Positions 8,940 to 17,142 of a stretch of 64,000 bases of DNA are shown here, one piece after another. The translations under genes were made by a program, and so were the position numbers. Origin of the DNA: Alphaproteobacteria bacterium (GTDB lineage: Bacteria; Pseudomonadota; Alphaproteobacteria; Bin65); assembly GCA_022819985.1 (NCBI GenBank), contig JAJEGH010000027.1, positions 98,491-162,490 of the forward strand. Reading direction: 5' to 3'. Every line of letters begins with the position of its first letter. Position 1 is the stretch's first letter. The notes under the pieces are model-generated. The model was not told the origin of the DNA. It saw only the letters and a list, made by a program, of their open reading frames with translations, and ran no database searches.

Positions 8940-9285
8940 CGCCAACATCCCTGCCGCTACATCCGCATCGTCTTTCCATGTGGAAAGGGTCGTGTGGCTT
9001 GCGCTGAACGCGACCCGCGAGATTCACCGCTTTGAGCCGATTGCAGATGCCTGCGATCGGAACCGAGCTTCGTGTGCCTTCTCGACCTGCAGGACGACGA
9101 AGGCTTGAACCTGCGCAGGATTGAAGCCGGGTCCAGGCAATGGTCGGCGCCCGAGGAGCGCGAGCCGCGACCCCGTGCTCGTCGACGCTTCTTCAGCCAT
9201 GCAAAGCGATGCTTGCGCGTTCTGGGCCGGCTTGAGGAGCCCGAGGCTACGGACCACAGCCATACGCAGCAGGTTGCTGCGGATG
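8940..9285. other. Gene-free gap between convergent acyl-CoA ligase and livF
   Basis: No family-like gene is visible in these 346 bases. A minus-strand frame is open from 9413 to 9024, but its upper half lies inside livF in another phase and the rest matches nothing I recognise. Short inverted repeats at 8972-8987 (CTTTCC/GGAAAG) and 9265-9281 could mark the 3' ends of the two convergent transcripts. Confidence 0.5.
9265..9281 (-). terminator. Compact hairpin just past the livF stop
   Basis: The perfect 7-bp stem CGCAGCA/TGCTGCG with a 3-nt loop begins four bases after the livF stop. No T-run follows, so it is not a canonical intrinsic terminator. It may protect the mRNA end or act with Rho. 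Confidence 0.3.
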
Positions 9286-10005
9286 TTACAGCCCCAGATA
9301 GGCCCTCTGGACTTCGGCGTTGCCGAGCAGGTCGCGGCCGGAGCCGGACAGCGCGATCGCGCCGTTCTCGAGCACATAGGCCCGTTCGGCGAGTTCGAGC
9401 GAGAGGCCGACATTCTGCTCGGAGAGCAGGATCGTCATGCCGGCCCCGGCGAGGTCGCCGATGGCGTCGAAGATCAGGTCGACCATCACCGGCGCCAGCC
9501 CCAGGCTCGGCTCGTCGAGCAGCAGCAGGTGCGGGCGGGACATCAGGCCCCGGCCCAGCGCCAGCATCTGCTGTTCGCCGCCGGAGAGCGTGCCCGCTGC
9601 CTGCCGGCGGCGTTCGGCGAGGCGCGGAAACCGGCCGTAGACCGTCTCCAGGCCCTCCGCCGTATGCGGGCGCGCCTGCCGGCCGATCGCGCCGAGCCGG
9701 AGATTTTCCTCCACCGTCATGTCGGGAAAGACCAGCCGGCCCTCCGGCACCAGGACGAGGCCGGCGGCGACGCGCTGCGCCGGGCTCCAGCTATCGACCG
9801 CCTCGCCCTTGTAGCGGATCGTGCCCGCCGACGGCGCGAGCAGGCCCGCCAGCATGGCCATCGTCGTCGTCTTGCCGGCGCCGTTGCCGCCGACCAGCGC
9901 CGCGATCCGCCCGGCCGGCACCGCGAAATCGACGCCGTGCAGCACCCGGAGCGGGCCGTAGCCGCCCGCCAGCCCGCCGACTTCGAGGAGCGCGCCGCCG
10001 CTCAA
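9286..10005 (-). CDS. livF: Branched-chain amino acid-type ABC transporter ATPase LivF
   Basis: This 239-residue ATP-binding subunit has Walker A GGNGAGKTT, signature LSGGEQQ, Walker B LLLLDEPSLGL and the switch His in LSEQNVGLS style. With LivG it powers uptake through LivH/LivM. It begins with a TTG overlapping the livG stop in TTGA, an unusual start that implies translational coupling. It is the last gene of the transporter operon. Despite the name, such systems often import amides, urea-like compounds or aromatic acids. Confidence 0.94.
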   Translation of the reverse strand: MSGGALLEVGGLAGGYGPLRVLHGVDFAVPAGRIAALVGGNGAGKTTTMAMLAGLLAPSAGTIRYKGEAVDSWSPAQRVAAGLVLVPEGRLVFPDMTVEENLRLGAIGRQARPHTAEGLETVYGRFPRLAERRRQAAGTLSGGEQQMLALGRGLMSRPHLLLLDEPSLGLAPVMVDLIFDAIGDLAGAGMTILLSEQNVGLSLELAERAYVLENGAIALSGSGRDLLGNAEVQRAYLGL

Positions 10006-10718
10006 TGCCGCCGCCCCAGATAGGCGGACCGCACCGCTGGATCGTCCGCGACCTGCGCCGGCGGGCCGGCGGCGATCGTCTCGCCGTGATCGAGCACGAC
10101 GACATGGTCCGACAGGGCCATCAGGGCGCCCATGACATGCTCGATGATCATCACGGTCACGCCCCTGTCCGCCCGGATGCGGCGGACCATGGCGATCGTG
10201 TCCTGCACCTCGGCCGGCGTGAGCCCGGCCATCACTTCGTCCAGCATCAGGAGCCGCGGCCCGGTCGCCAGCGCCCGCGCCACCTCCAGGCGCTTCTGCT
10301 GCGCCAGCGTCAGGGCGCCCGCCGGCCGGCCGGCGACGCCGTCCAGCCCGGTCAGATCGAGGATGCCGGCGGCGTCCGCCATAGCGGCGGCGGGGCGGTC
10401 CCGTGCCCCGAAGCGCAGTGCCGTCTCGACATTCTCCTGCACCGACAGGCCGCGGAACGGCCGGACGATCTGGAAGGTGCGCGCCACGCCGGCGGCGGCG
10501 ACCCGGTGCGGCGGCAGGCCGGTCAGCCGCAGGTCGCCCAGGCGCACCGAGCCGGACGACGGCGCCAGATTGCCCGCGATGATCGCAAACAGGGTGGTCT
10601 TGCCGGCGCCGTTGGCGCCCATGATGCCGAAGATGCTGCTCTCCGGCACCGTGAAGGAGACGTCCTGCAACGCCCGGACGCCGCCGAAGGACTTGCCGAC
10701 CCTTTCGACGCGCAGCAT
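10002..10718 (-). CDS. livG: Branched-chain amino acid-type ABC transporter ATPase LivG
   Basis: This 238-residue ATPase has Walker A GANGAGKTT and Walker B LLMLDEVMAGL. The signature region reads LTLAQQKRLEVARAL, the degenerate form normal for LivG-type subunits. The C-terminal extension VIEHVMGALMALSDHVVVLDHG is typical. It lies four bases downstream of livM and overlaps livF by four. It works as a heterodimer with LivF on the cytoplasmic face. Confidence 0.94.
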   Translation of the reverse strand: MLRVERVGKSFGGVRALQDVSFTVPESSIFGIMGANGAGKTTLFAIIAGNLAPSSGSVRLGDLRLTGLPPHRVAAAGVARTFQIVRPFRGLSVQENVETALRFGARDRPAAAMADAAGILDLTGLDGVAGRPAGALTLAQQKRLEVARALATGPRLLMLDEVMAGLTPAEVQDTIAMVRRIRADRGVTVMIIEHVMGALMALSDHVVVLDHGETIAAGPPAQVADDPAVRSAYLGRRH

Positions 10719-10722
10719 GGCG

Positions 10723-11652
10723 CTAACCGCCTGCCGGCGCCGCGGCCGCCGCCCGGCGGCGCTCGAACAGGCCGGCGACGCCGTTGGGCGCGAACAGCAC
10801 GAAACCGACCAGCAAGGCGCCGAGGACGATCATGTAGACCTGCGGAAAGTTCGACCACAGCAGTTCCGAGAGCGCGACCAGGAACAGCGCACCGAAGACC
10901 GGCCCGCGCGCGTCCGCGCTGCCGCCGACGATCGCCATGGTGACGATGGTGAAGGAGATCACCGGGTCGAACGCCTGCGCCGGCTCGAAATAGCCGGTGC
11001 GCAGGACGAACAGCGCGCCGACGAAACCCGGCAGCAGGGCCGAGAGCGCGAAGGCGAACAGCTTGAAACGCACCGTGGGAACGCCGATCGTGTCCGCGGC
11101 CAGTTCGTCCTCTCGGATCGCGACCAGCCCGGCGCCGAGGCGCAGGCGGCGGATCGCGACCACCGCCAGGGTGCCGGCGAGGGCGAGCGCCGCCATGGCC
11201 CAGTAGAGGGTTTCCAATGGCGGCCCGCCGAGGATCAGACGGCCGAACCTGCCGAGCGCGTTCTCGATGTTGATGACGACATATTTGGCAAATTCGGCGA
11301 GTCCGAAGGTCAGGATCACGAAATAGGGCCCGCGCACCCGCAGCACCGGCAGGCCGACCAGCAGGGCGAACAGGCCAGCCGCCAACGCGCCGAGCAAGGC
11401 GCCGGCCCAGACCGGCACCGCCCCCCAGGTCAGCACCAGGACGTAGCCGCCGATGCCGGCGAACACGACATGGCCGAGGGAGATGTAGCCGGCCAGGCCG
11501 GAGACGACGGTCCAGCTCTGCGCCAGGGCGATCCAGCCGAACAGGATGAAGCCCACGCCCAGATAATAGTCGCTGCCGAGCAGCGGCAGGACGGCGGCGA
11601 TCGCCGCGACCAGCAGCAGCGGCACGGCTTCGCGCGTCGTGAGCAGCCTCAT
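10723..11652 (-). CDS. livM: Branched-chain amino acid-type ABC transporter permease LivM
   Basis: This 309-residue membrane permease has about nine hydrophobic segments and the LivM signatures GLAGYISLGHVVFAGIGGY and GGSADARGPVFGALFL (the cytoplasmic EAA-like loop). The ATG overlaps the livH stop in ATGA. It forms the translocation channel with LivH. The C-terminus is Arg/Ala-rich after the last helix. Confidence 0.94.
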   Translation of the reverse strand: MRLLTTREAVPLLLVAAIAAVLPLLGSDYYLGVGFILFGWIALAQSWTVVSGLAGYISLGHVVFAGIGGYVLVLTWGAVPVWAGALLGALAAGLFALLVGLPVLRVRGPYFVILTFGLAEFAKYVVINIENALGRFGRLILGGPPLETLYWAMAALALAGTLAVVAIRRLRLGAGLVAIREDELAADTIGVPTVRFKLFAFALSALLPGFVGALFVLRTGYFEPAQAFDPVISFTIVTMAIVGGSADARGPVFGALFLVALSELLWSNFPQVYMIVLGALLVGFVLFAPNGVAGLFERRRAAAAAPAGG

Positions 11653-12536
11653 GTCAGGCGCCGCCGCTGCAACAGGCCTTCCGGCCGCAGGACCAGGACC
11701 AGGATGAACACGCCGTAGATCAGCACCGAGCGTAGGTTCGCCGAGGTCAGCGCGACGCCGTAGGTCTCGATCAGGCCGAGCACCATGCCGGCCGCGATGC
11801 CGCCGGCCAGATTGCCCAGCCCGCCCAGGATGATCACGACGAAGGCGACGATGGTGAAGGGGAAGCCCATGAAGGGCGAGATCTGCTCGGTGACGCCGAT
11901 CAGGGTCCCGGCCAGTCCGGCGAGCGCGAAGCCGAGCACGAAGGAGAAGGCCTGGACCCGGTCGACGTCGATGCCGACGATCCGGCTCGCGGTGCGGTGC
12001 TGGATCAGCGCCCGGATCGACAGGCCGAGCGCGCTGAAGCGCAGGAACAGGACGATGGCGGCCGAAAGGCCGAGGCAGACCGCCAGCGCGACGAGGCGGC
12101 TTTGCGCGATGCTGACCTCGCCGATGCGGACCAGGGTATCGAGGGCCTGGTAGGTCCGCGGGCTGGCGGTGAAGGCGAGCGCCGTCAGGTTCTGGATGAC
12201 GATCGAGATGCCGAAGAAGATCAGCAGCGAATTGGCCTCGATCCGCTCGATCGGCTGGCTGCCGGCAAGCTGGCGCCGGAACAGGCCGAAATAGAGCGCC
12301 GCGCCGGTGAGGCCGGCCAGCGCCCCGGCGGCGAGCATCGCCAGGACCGGCGAGACCGCCGCGAGGGTGAACAGCCAGTAGCCGGTGTAGGCGCCGATCA
12401 TGACCAGGTCGCCATGGGCGATGTTGAGCAGCCGCATGGTGCCGTAGATCAGGTTCAGGCCGAGCGCCACCAGCCCGTAGATCGAGCCGATTATCAGGGC
12501 CGCCACCAGGAGCTGCCCCGACAGGAGAATCTCCAC
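11649..12536 (-). CDS. livH: Branched-chain amino acid-type ABC transporter permease LivH
   Basis: This 295-residue permease has the LivH hallmarks GSIYGLVALGLNLIYGTMRLLNIAHGD at the N-terminus (split here only by description) and GGLGNLAGGIAAGMVLGLIE near the C-terminus. It starts at a GTG at 12536. An 83-base gap separates it from the binding-protein gene upstream and contains a hairpin at 12569-12590, which may reduce read-through so that the binding protein is made in excess. Confidence 0.94.
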   Translation of the reverse strand: MEILLSGQLLVAALIIGSIYGLVALGLNLIYGTMRLLNIAHGDLVMIGAYTGYWLFTLAAVSPVLAMLAAGALAGLTGAALYFGLFRRQLAGSQPIERIEANSLLIFFGISIVIQNLTALAFTASPRTYQALDTLVRIGEVSIAQSRLVALAVCLGLSAAIVLFLRFSALGLSIRALIQHRTASRIVGIDVDRVQAFSFVLGFALAGLAGTLIGVTEQISPFMGFPFTIVAFVVIILGGLGNLAGGIAAGMVLGLIETYGVALTSANLRSVLIYGVFILVLVLRPEGLLQRRRLT

Positions 12537-12568
12537 GTTCCGCTATCCGGTCCGGTTCGCAGAAAGAG

Positions 12569-12590
12569 GGAGCGGCACGAAGGCCGCTCC
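12569..12590 (-). terminator. Intra-operon hairpin between the binding-protein gene and livH
   Basis: A perfect 8-bp stem (GGAGCGGC/GCCGCTCC) with a 6-nt loop lies 29 bases after the binding-protein stop. In the transcript it is followed by a weak pyrimidine run, TCTTTCT. Partial termination or 3'-end protection is the usual role of such hairpins after periplasmic binding-protein genes. Confidence 0.45.
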
Positions 12591-12619
12591 GTCACAACGC
12601 AGTCTGAAACGAAACCGCT

Positions 12620-13798
12620 TTATTTCCAACCGGTCTTCGGCGCGAGCGGCGCCGTCTGGCGGTCCTTCGGCCAGACGACATGCAACTCGCCTTTCTGGAT
12701 CTGCAGGAAGCCGGTCGGCGTCACGGCGTTCTGGACGCCGTCGAACCGGACCTTGCCGATGATCGTGTCGAAAGTGCCGGTCGAGATCGCCTGGCGCAGC
12801 TTGTCCTTGTCGAGGCCGGCCTTCGCCACCGCCTGCTCGAGGATTTCGACCGAGACCCAGGCCTCGACCGAGTCGAGATAGTCCGGCTCCTGTTTGAACT
12901 TCTTCTTGTAGGCGGCGTAGAACGCCTTGGAGCGGGCGTTGTCGCCGTGGGGCGACCAGTGGCCGAGGGTCACGATGCCGTCGGCCGCGCCCTTGAACAT
13001 GCCGCGGAAGAAGCCGATGGCCGGCCCGACCAGCAGATACTGGAACTTCGCGGCGATGCCGACTTCGCGCGCCTTGTTGATGTAGAGGATGGAGTCGCCC
13101 GGATAGGCCAGCCCGATCACCCCGTCCGGATTCGCCGCCTTCACCTTCACGAGAATGGCGGTCATGTCCTTGATGTTGGGCGGATAATCCGCATCGACGA
13201 GGACCTTTATCCCCGCGGCCTTCAGGGCCGGCATGAGGAATTTCTTGTTTTCCTGGCCGAAGGGAAGCTGGTTGGTCAGGACCGCCACGGACTTGACGCC
13301 GGCCGATTGCAGCAGCCCGACCATCGCGGTCGCCAGCTTGTCGGCCACCGCCGCGGTCGTGAACCAGATGTTGCCCGGCTTCATGTTGCGCAGCTGGACC
13401 GACGAGGCGGTGCTGCCGATCATCGGGAACTTGTGCCGCTCGAGCACCGACGCGATGGCGAAGTGGTGCGGCGTACCCCAGGGCGAGAGCAGCAGGTCCA
13501 CCTTGTCCTGGGTGATGAGCTTTTCGTAGATCTTCACCGCGTTGCCGGGGTTCGACTGGTCGTCATACTGGATCAGCGTAACCTTGCGCCTTTCCTTGCC
13601 GCCGATATCCAGGCCGCCCCGGGCGTTCACCTGCTCGGCCCACAGATTGTAGGCGTTGATCTGCGACGGTGCGGCCGGCGCGAACAGGCCGGTCTTGGCG
13701 ATCGAATAGCCGATCTTCACCTCGGCCGCCGCAGCCGGCGACGCCCAGGCCGCGGCCGCAAGAGCCGAAATCGCCAATGCTCCAACGAATTTCCTCAT
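12620..13798 (-). CDS. ABC transporter periplasmic substrate-binding protein (Leu/Ile/Val-binding family)
   Basis: This 392-residue type I periplasmic binding protein has a clear Sec signal (MRKFVGALAISALAAAAWA, cleavage near AAAA-EVKIGYS). Family phrases include YDDQSNPGNAVKIYEKLI and LLSPWGTPHHFAIASVLE. The ATG at 13798 has a GGGAGGA site at ideal distance; a GTG two codons upstream is an alternative. It heads the transporter operon. The ligand is unknown: this family includes binders of amides, aromatic acids and branched amino acids. Confidence 0.93.
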   Translation of the reverse strand: MRKFVGALAISALAAAAWASPAAAAEVKIGYSIAKTGLFAPAAPSQINAYNLWAEQVNARGGLDIGGKERRKVTLIQYDDQSNPGNAVKIYEKLITQDKVDLLLSPWGTPHHFAIASVLERHKFPMIGSTASSVQLRNMKPGNIWFTTAAVADKLATAMVGLLQSAGVKSVAVLTNQLPFGQENKKFLMPALKAAGIKVLVDADYPPNIKDMTAILVKVKAANPDGVIGLAYPGDSILYINKAREVGIAAKFQYLLVGPAIGFFRGMFKGAADGIVTLGHWSPHGDNARSKAFYAAYKKKFKQEPDYLDSVEAWVSVEILEQAVAKAGLDKDKLRQAISTGTFDTIIGKVRFDGVQNAVTPTGFLQIQKGELHVVWPKDRQTAPLAPKTGWK

Positions 13799-14021
13799 GT
13801 GCACAGTCCTCCCGTTTCTGGTCCGGCCGTCAGGGGATTGGCGGCCGGAGAACGCTCCGTGCGCAATTCAGCGGGTTCTGCGCCCGCGGTCAATACCGAA
13901 CAGCGTTCTTTTATTAGATTCACCTATTGGATTCACCCGGCGCCGGCGGCCGTGATACACCGGCCGGGCGCCCAGGAATGGACCGGGAATCGGACCGGAA
14001 AGCGGACAAGAGGAAAAAGCC

Positions 14022-15005
14022 GTGGGGATCGGGGTTGCCGTCGTCGGACTGGGCTGGTGGGGCCGGGAACTGGCCCGCGCGGCCGGCCATGCCCCCGATC
14101 TCGATCTTGTCGCCGGCGTCTCGCCCGATGCCGGGGAGCGCACGTCCTTTGCGCAGGATTTCGGCTGCGCCGCAGGGCCGGTATTTGCCGACGCGCTGGC
14201 CGATCCGGGGGTCGACGCCGTCCTGATCGCCACGCCGCATTCGCTGCACGCCGAACAGGTCATGGCCGCCGCGCAGGCCGGCAAGCATGTCTTCGTCGAA
14301 AAACCGTTCACGCTCACCGCGGCGAGCGGCCGGGCGGCGGCCGGGGCCTGCCGCGACGCCGGCGTGGTGCTCGCAGTCGGGCACAACCGGCGGCTCAGCA
14401 GCGCCGCGGCCCGCCTGCGCAGCCTGAAGGAACAGGGCGCGCTGGGCACGGTGCTGCATCTGGAAGGCCATTTCTCCAGCCCGAGCGCCCTTAGCTACCG
14501 GCCCGACATGTGGCGGGCGCAGCGCGCGGAGGCGCCGGGCGGCGGCATGGCCTCCATGGGGCTGCACATCGTCGATACCGTGCAATGGCTGTTCGGCCCG
14601 GTCCGGCGGGTGAGCTGCCTGGCGCGCCACGCCGCAGCCCCGGTCGATATCGACGATGTCACGACCGCCCTGCTCGAATTCGACTCCGGCCTGACCGCGA
14701 CCCTGACCAGCCTGTTCGCGACAGCGCTCGACGCCTGGCTGCGGATCTGCACGACGACCGGAATCTACGCGGCGCGCGACGACTTCACCCGCCTGACCCA
14801 CACCGCCATGGACGGCACGGTCGAGGACCTGCCGCTCGAACCGGTCGATACGGTCGTCGAGGAACTTTCCCGCTTCGCCGCGGCCATCGGCGGCAAAGGC
14901 CGGGCTGCCGTGACGCCGGAAGATGCGATCGCCAATGTCGCGGTGATGGAGGCCCTGGCCGCCTCCGCCGCCGCGGACGGCGCGTGGCGCGCGGTGGAGC
15001 GGTGA
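14022..15005 (+). CDS. Gfo/Idh/MocA family NAD(P)-dependent oxidoreductase
   Basis: This 327-residue enzyme has an N-terminal Rossmann domain (GVAVVGLGWWGRELARAAG, with the GxGxxG variant) and the conserved EKP motif (VFVEKPFTLTA, about residues 90-100). The C-terminal beta-sheet domain carries the catalytic-region histidine in GLHIVDTVQWLFG. It starts at a GTG with AAGAGG upstream. Such enzymes oxidise or reduce sugars, inositols or other polyols. It is divergent from the ABC transporter operon, which might import its substrate. The downstream neighbour is the repeat-rich gap. Confidence 0.88.
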   Translation: MGIGVAVVGLGWWGRELARAAGHAPDLDLVAGVSPDAGERTSFAQDFGCAAGPVFADALADPGVDAVLIATPHSLHAEQVMAAAQAGKHVFVEKPFTLTAASGRAAAGACRDAGVVLAVGHNRRLSSAAARLRSLKEQGALGTVLHLEGHFSSPSALSYRPDMWRAQRAEAPGGGMASMGLHIVDTVQWLFGPVRRVSCLARHAAAPVDIDDVTTALLEFDSGLTATLTSLFATALDAWLRICTTTGIYAARDDFTRLTHTAMDGTVEDLPLEPVDTVVEELSRFAAAIGGKGRAAVTPEDAIANVAVMEALAASAAADGAWRAVER

Positions 15006-15224
15006 ACGCCATTCACCCCTCTGAAGAGGGGGAGGTAAAAAAACAAGGCAAAACAAAGTGTTGCCCCCGTTATCCTTCCCCCGCTTCAGCGGGGGAAGTG
15101 CCGGAGCGAAGCGGAGGCGGTGGGGGTGCCCATCCGCCCGCCGTACCGGCCGGGTTCCGCAGACGACTCCGGCAGTGCGGGACCGGGGTGCGGAAAAATA
15201 ATTTCCGAAATACGATATTATTTC

Positions 15225-15252
15225 TTGACATCCCAATTTTGTACCTTATATG
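15225..15252 (+). promoter_or_regulatory. Promoter-like sequence in repeat copy A
   Basis: TTGACA (15225-15230), a 16-base spacer and TATATG (15247-15252) resemble a sigma-70 promoter in an otherwise GC-rich genome. The same arrangement is conserved in copy B. No open frame with a start follows, so any product would be a non-coding RNA. Confidence 0.4.
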
Positions 15253-15371
15253 TGCTTTTGCCAACACCCGAAGTGCGCCCAGAGCGCCGCGCGGGCGTCT
15301 TTTCCGATCGATCCCGACCGCCGGTCCCCGCGCCGCCGGAGATGTCCCGGCGCGGCAAGCGCGACTCCCAT

Positions 15372-15426
15372 CCCGTCATTCCGACCGGAGCGCCCCGGAT
15401 TTATCCGGGGCGCGTAGCGGAGGAAT
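15372..15426. repeat. REP-like palindromic repeat, unit 1
   Basis: This 55-bp unit recurs at 16138-16193 with one small indel, and in part in inverted form around 15489-15535. Its core is a perfect palindrome, CGCCCCGGAT/ATCCGGGGCG (15391-15412) with a 2-nt centre. This fits a REP/BIME-type intergenic element. Confidence 0.7.
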
Positions 15427-15533
15427 CTCAGCGCAGGACCACGGGTTTCTTGTGGTTGGGGGCTTCTTGTAGGTGAGACCGAGTCGAGATTCCTCCGCTA
15501 CGCCCCGGCCCTGCGGGCCGGCGCTCCGGTCGG

Positions 15534-15600
15534 AATAGCCTGCCCTGAGCGAAGCCGAAGGGACGGCGAGGGGTTTCGCAGGGGAATCCTCTGAAGAGGA
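15534..15600. repeat. 67-bp direct repeat, first copy
   Basis: It matches 16191-16257 at 66 of 67 positions (the difference is base 51 of the unit). It contains CCTGAGCGAAGCCGAAGGGA, a short motif also present near 15650 and 34896. Confidence 0.85.
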
Positions 15601-15838
15601 GAAGGTATCCCGGTTATCCTTCCCCTACGTCAGCGGGGCCGCCTATCCTGAGCGAAGCCGAAGGGATGGGGGTGTCTGTCCGCCCGCCCCGCCTGCCGGT
15701 TGCCCGCCGCCCGGAGCGTGTATGGAAACATTTCCTTCCTGAATCGTTTTTGCGCCCGCCCCGAATCGCAGGTTTCCAGCGTTTCTGCGGGGTTCGGGCG
15801 TTTCGAGGACGTGCAAAACGAAAAAAAAGCGGGTGGAT

Positions 15839-15848
15839 AGACCGGTCT
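15839..15848. promoter_or_regulatory. Operator-like palindrome AGACCGGTCT in repeat copy A
   Basis: This perfect 10-bp palindrome is followed by GTCTAATTC, as in copy B (35081-35100). The AGACCGGTCT core resembles operators of some TetR-family repressors. No gene start lies close on either strand, so function is unproven. Confidence 0.35.
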
Positions 15849-16137
15849 GTCTAATTCGGGACAAGGCGCGGCAAAACGGCGGAAAACTGCGAGAAAAGAC
15901 GACGGCAATGGAGAAAAAATTGGAACGGACGATCAAGAAAGAGAGGGCCGCAGGCCTGCTGCAGAGGCGCCCCTCTTTACAGAGCAACCCGAAGTGGCCG
16001 GGCACTGCGGAGGGGATGGGGTATCCGTCCCGCCTGCGCTGCAACGCATGTCTATCGCCGCCGCACCCCCGCCTGACCTGCCCCTCTGAAGGGGGATTCC
16101 CCTGCGAAAGGGGCGAGACCGTGCGCCCGCCTCCCGT

Positions 16138-16193
16138 CCCGTCATTCCGACCGGAGCGCCCCGGATTCGATCCGGGGCGCGTAGCGGAGGAAT
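16138..16193. repeat. REP-like palindromic repeat, unit 2
   Basis: This is the second copy of the 55-56-bp palindromic unit seen at 15372-15426. It differs by an indel at the palindrome centre and runs directly into the second 67-bp direct repeat. Confidence 0.7.
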
Positions 16194-16257
16194 AGCCTGC
16201 CCTGAGCGAAGCCGAAGGGACGGCGAGGGGTTTCGCAGGGCAATCCTCTGAAGAGGA
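16191..16257. repeat. 67-bp direct repeat, second copy
   Basis: It is near-identical to 15534-15600. It ends 58 bases before the alpha/beta hydrolase stop codon, so it lies in that gene's 3' region. Confidence 0.85.
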
Positions 16258-16314
16258 GGAGGAACCGGACGAGGATCGGCACCGTCTCTCGCCGCCGCCG
16301 CTTCGGGCGGCCGC

Positions 16315-17142
16315 TTAACCCCGCTCCGCCATCCACGCCGCCGCGCGGACCGGCCAGGGGCCGTCCGGGTTGCCGGTCTCCAGGCTGGCTTCGAGATGGT
16401 CGCAGCCTTCGAGGACCATGGTTTCGACGCTGCCGCCGGCCGCTTCGAGAGCAGCGGCCATAACCTCGCCCTGGGTCCGCAGATGCGGGAAATCCGCGCT
16501 GCCCCAGGCGAGCAGGAAGGGCGGCGTCCGGGCGATGTTGGCGACCGGGCTGGCCGGCGTTTCGGCGCCGGACTCCTCCGGGCCGAGGAAGCGCGGCCGC
16601 ACCGACATGCCGTTGCCGGGCCGGAAATCGAACACCCCGGACACCGGCAGGCAGCCGCGCACGGCATCGGCCGGCAGGCCGCGCGCCGCCTGCCACCCGT
16701 CCGTCACCGCCATCAGCGCACTGTAATGGCCGCCCGCCGAATGGCCGCCGACGAACATCCGGCCGGGATCGCCGCCATAGTCGCCGATCCGGCCGTGCAG
16801 CGCGGCGAAGCCGTCGAGCACGTCGTGGAACCCGTCCGGGAACAGGGTGCCGGGCGCGAGGCGATAGCCGACCGAGGCGAAGGTCACGCCGCGCGCGGTG
16901 AGCGCCGGCGCCATGAAGGCCATCCATTCCTTGTAGCCGTTGGTCCAGCCGCCGCCGTGGATGAAGGCGAGGACGTCGCCGGCCGGCGCTGCGGACGGGG
17001 CGACAAGCACGCTCTGGTAGGGGTTTTCGCCGTAGCGGAATTCCTCGAAGGCGATCCCCTCGGCGCGGCGCAGCACCTCCTCGTGATAGGGCCGGGCGAA
17101 ATCCGAGAGCGGCTCCTGCGCCGGATAGTCCTCAATCCTCAT
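16315..17142 (-). CDS. Alpha/beta hydrolase with HGGG motif (formamidase/esterase-like)
   Basis: This 275-residue cytoplasmic hydrolase has the oxyanion motif HGGGW (62-66), nucleophile S135 in GHSAGG, acid D217 in GSAD and H249 in CDHLE. The HGGG plus GHSAGG layout is shared with arylformamidase (KynB-like) and HSL-type esterases. Its start overlaps the molybdenum-subunit stop by 11 bases, so it is the last gene of the six-gene operon starting at 22378. In that context hydrolysis of an N-formyl amide produced by ring cleavage is a reasonable inference. An ordinary esterase role is the alternative. Confidence 0.85.
   Translation of the reverse strand: MRIEDYPAQEPLSDFARPYHEEVLRRAEGIAFEEFRYGENPYQSVLVAPSAAPAGDVLAFIHGGGWTNGYKEWMAFMAPALTARGVTFASVGYRLAPGTLFPDGFHDVLDGFAALHGRIGDYGGDPGRMFVGGHSAGGHYSALMAVTDGWQAARGLPADAVRGCLPVSGVFDFRPGNGMSVRPRFLGPEESGAETPASPVANIARTPPFLLAWGSADFPHLRTQGEVMAAALEAAGGSVETMVLEGCDHLEASLETGNPDGPWPVRAAAWMAERG

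Larger units (their letters stand above)
15194..15960. repeat. Composite intergenic repeat, copy A
   Basis: Two blocks match the region 34528-35196 in the same order and orientation. Block 1 (about 15194-15279) includes a 17-base identical run CCTTATATGTGCTTTTG and promoter-like hexamers. Block 2 (about 15655-15960) includes a 22-base identical run at 15783-15804 and an AGACCGGTCT palindrome. The material between the blocks differs between copies and consists of short palindromic repeats. No transposase or coding capacity is seen. Confidence 0.75.
15006..16314. other. 1.3-kb gene-free, repeat-dense region between convergent genes
   Basis: No credible gene is present; the frames open here lack family features and change with each repeat. 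The stretch is built from palindromic REP-like units, a 67-bp near-perfect direct repeat, and copy A of a composite element that recurs at 34528-35196. Base composition swings from very GC-rich to AT-rich, unlike coding DNA nearby. It separates the Gfo/Idh gene from the alpha/beta hydrolase gene, which converge on it. Confidence 0.8.

Noticed and set aside
9072..10943. 623-residue plus-strand open frame
   Set aside because: It is antisense to livF and livG and consists of Arg/Pro/Ala-rich shadow sequence.
15006..16314. Possible CRISPR array in the repeat region
   Set aside because: Repeats are interleaved palindromes of different types with irregular spacing, not a regular repeat-spacer array, and no cas gene is nearby.
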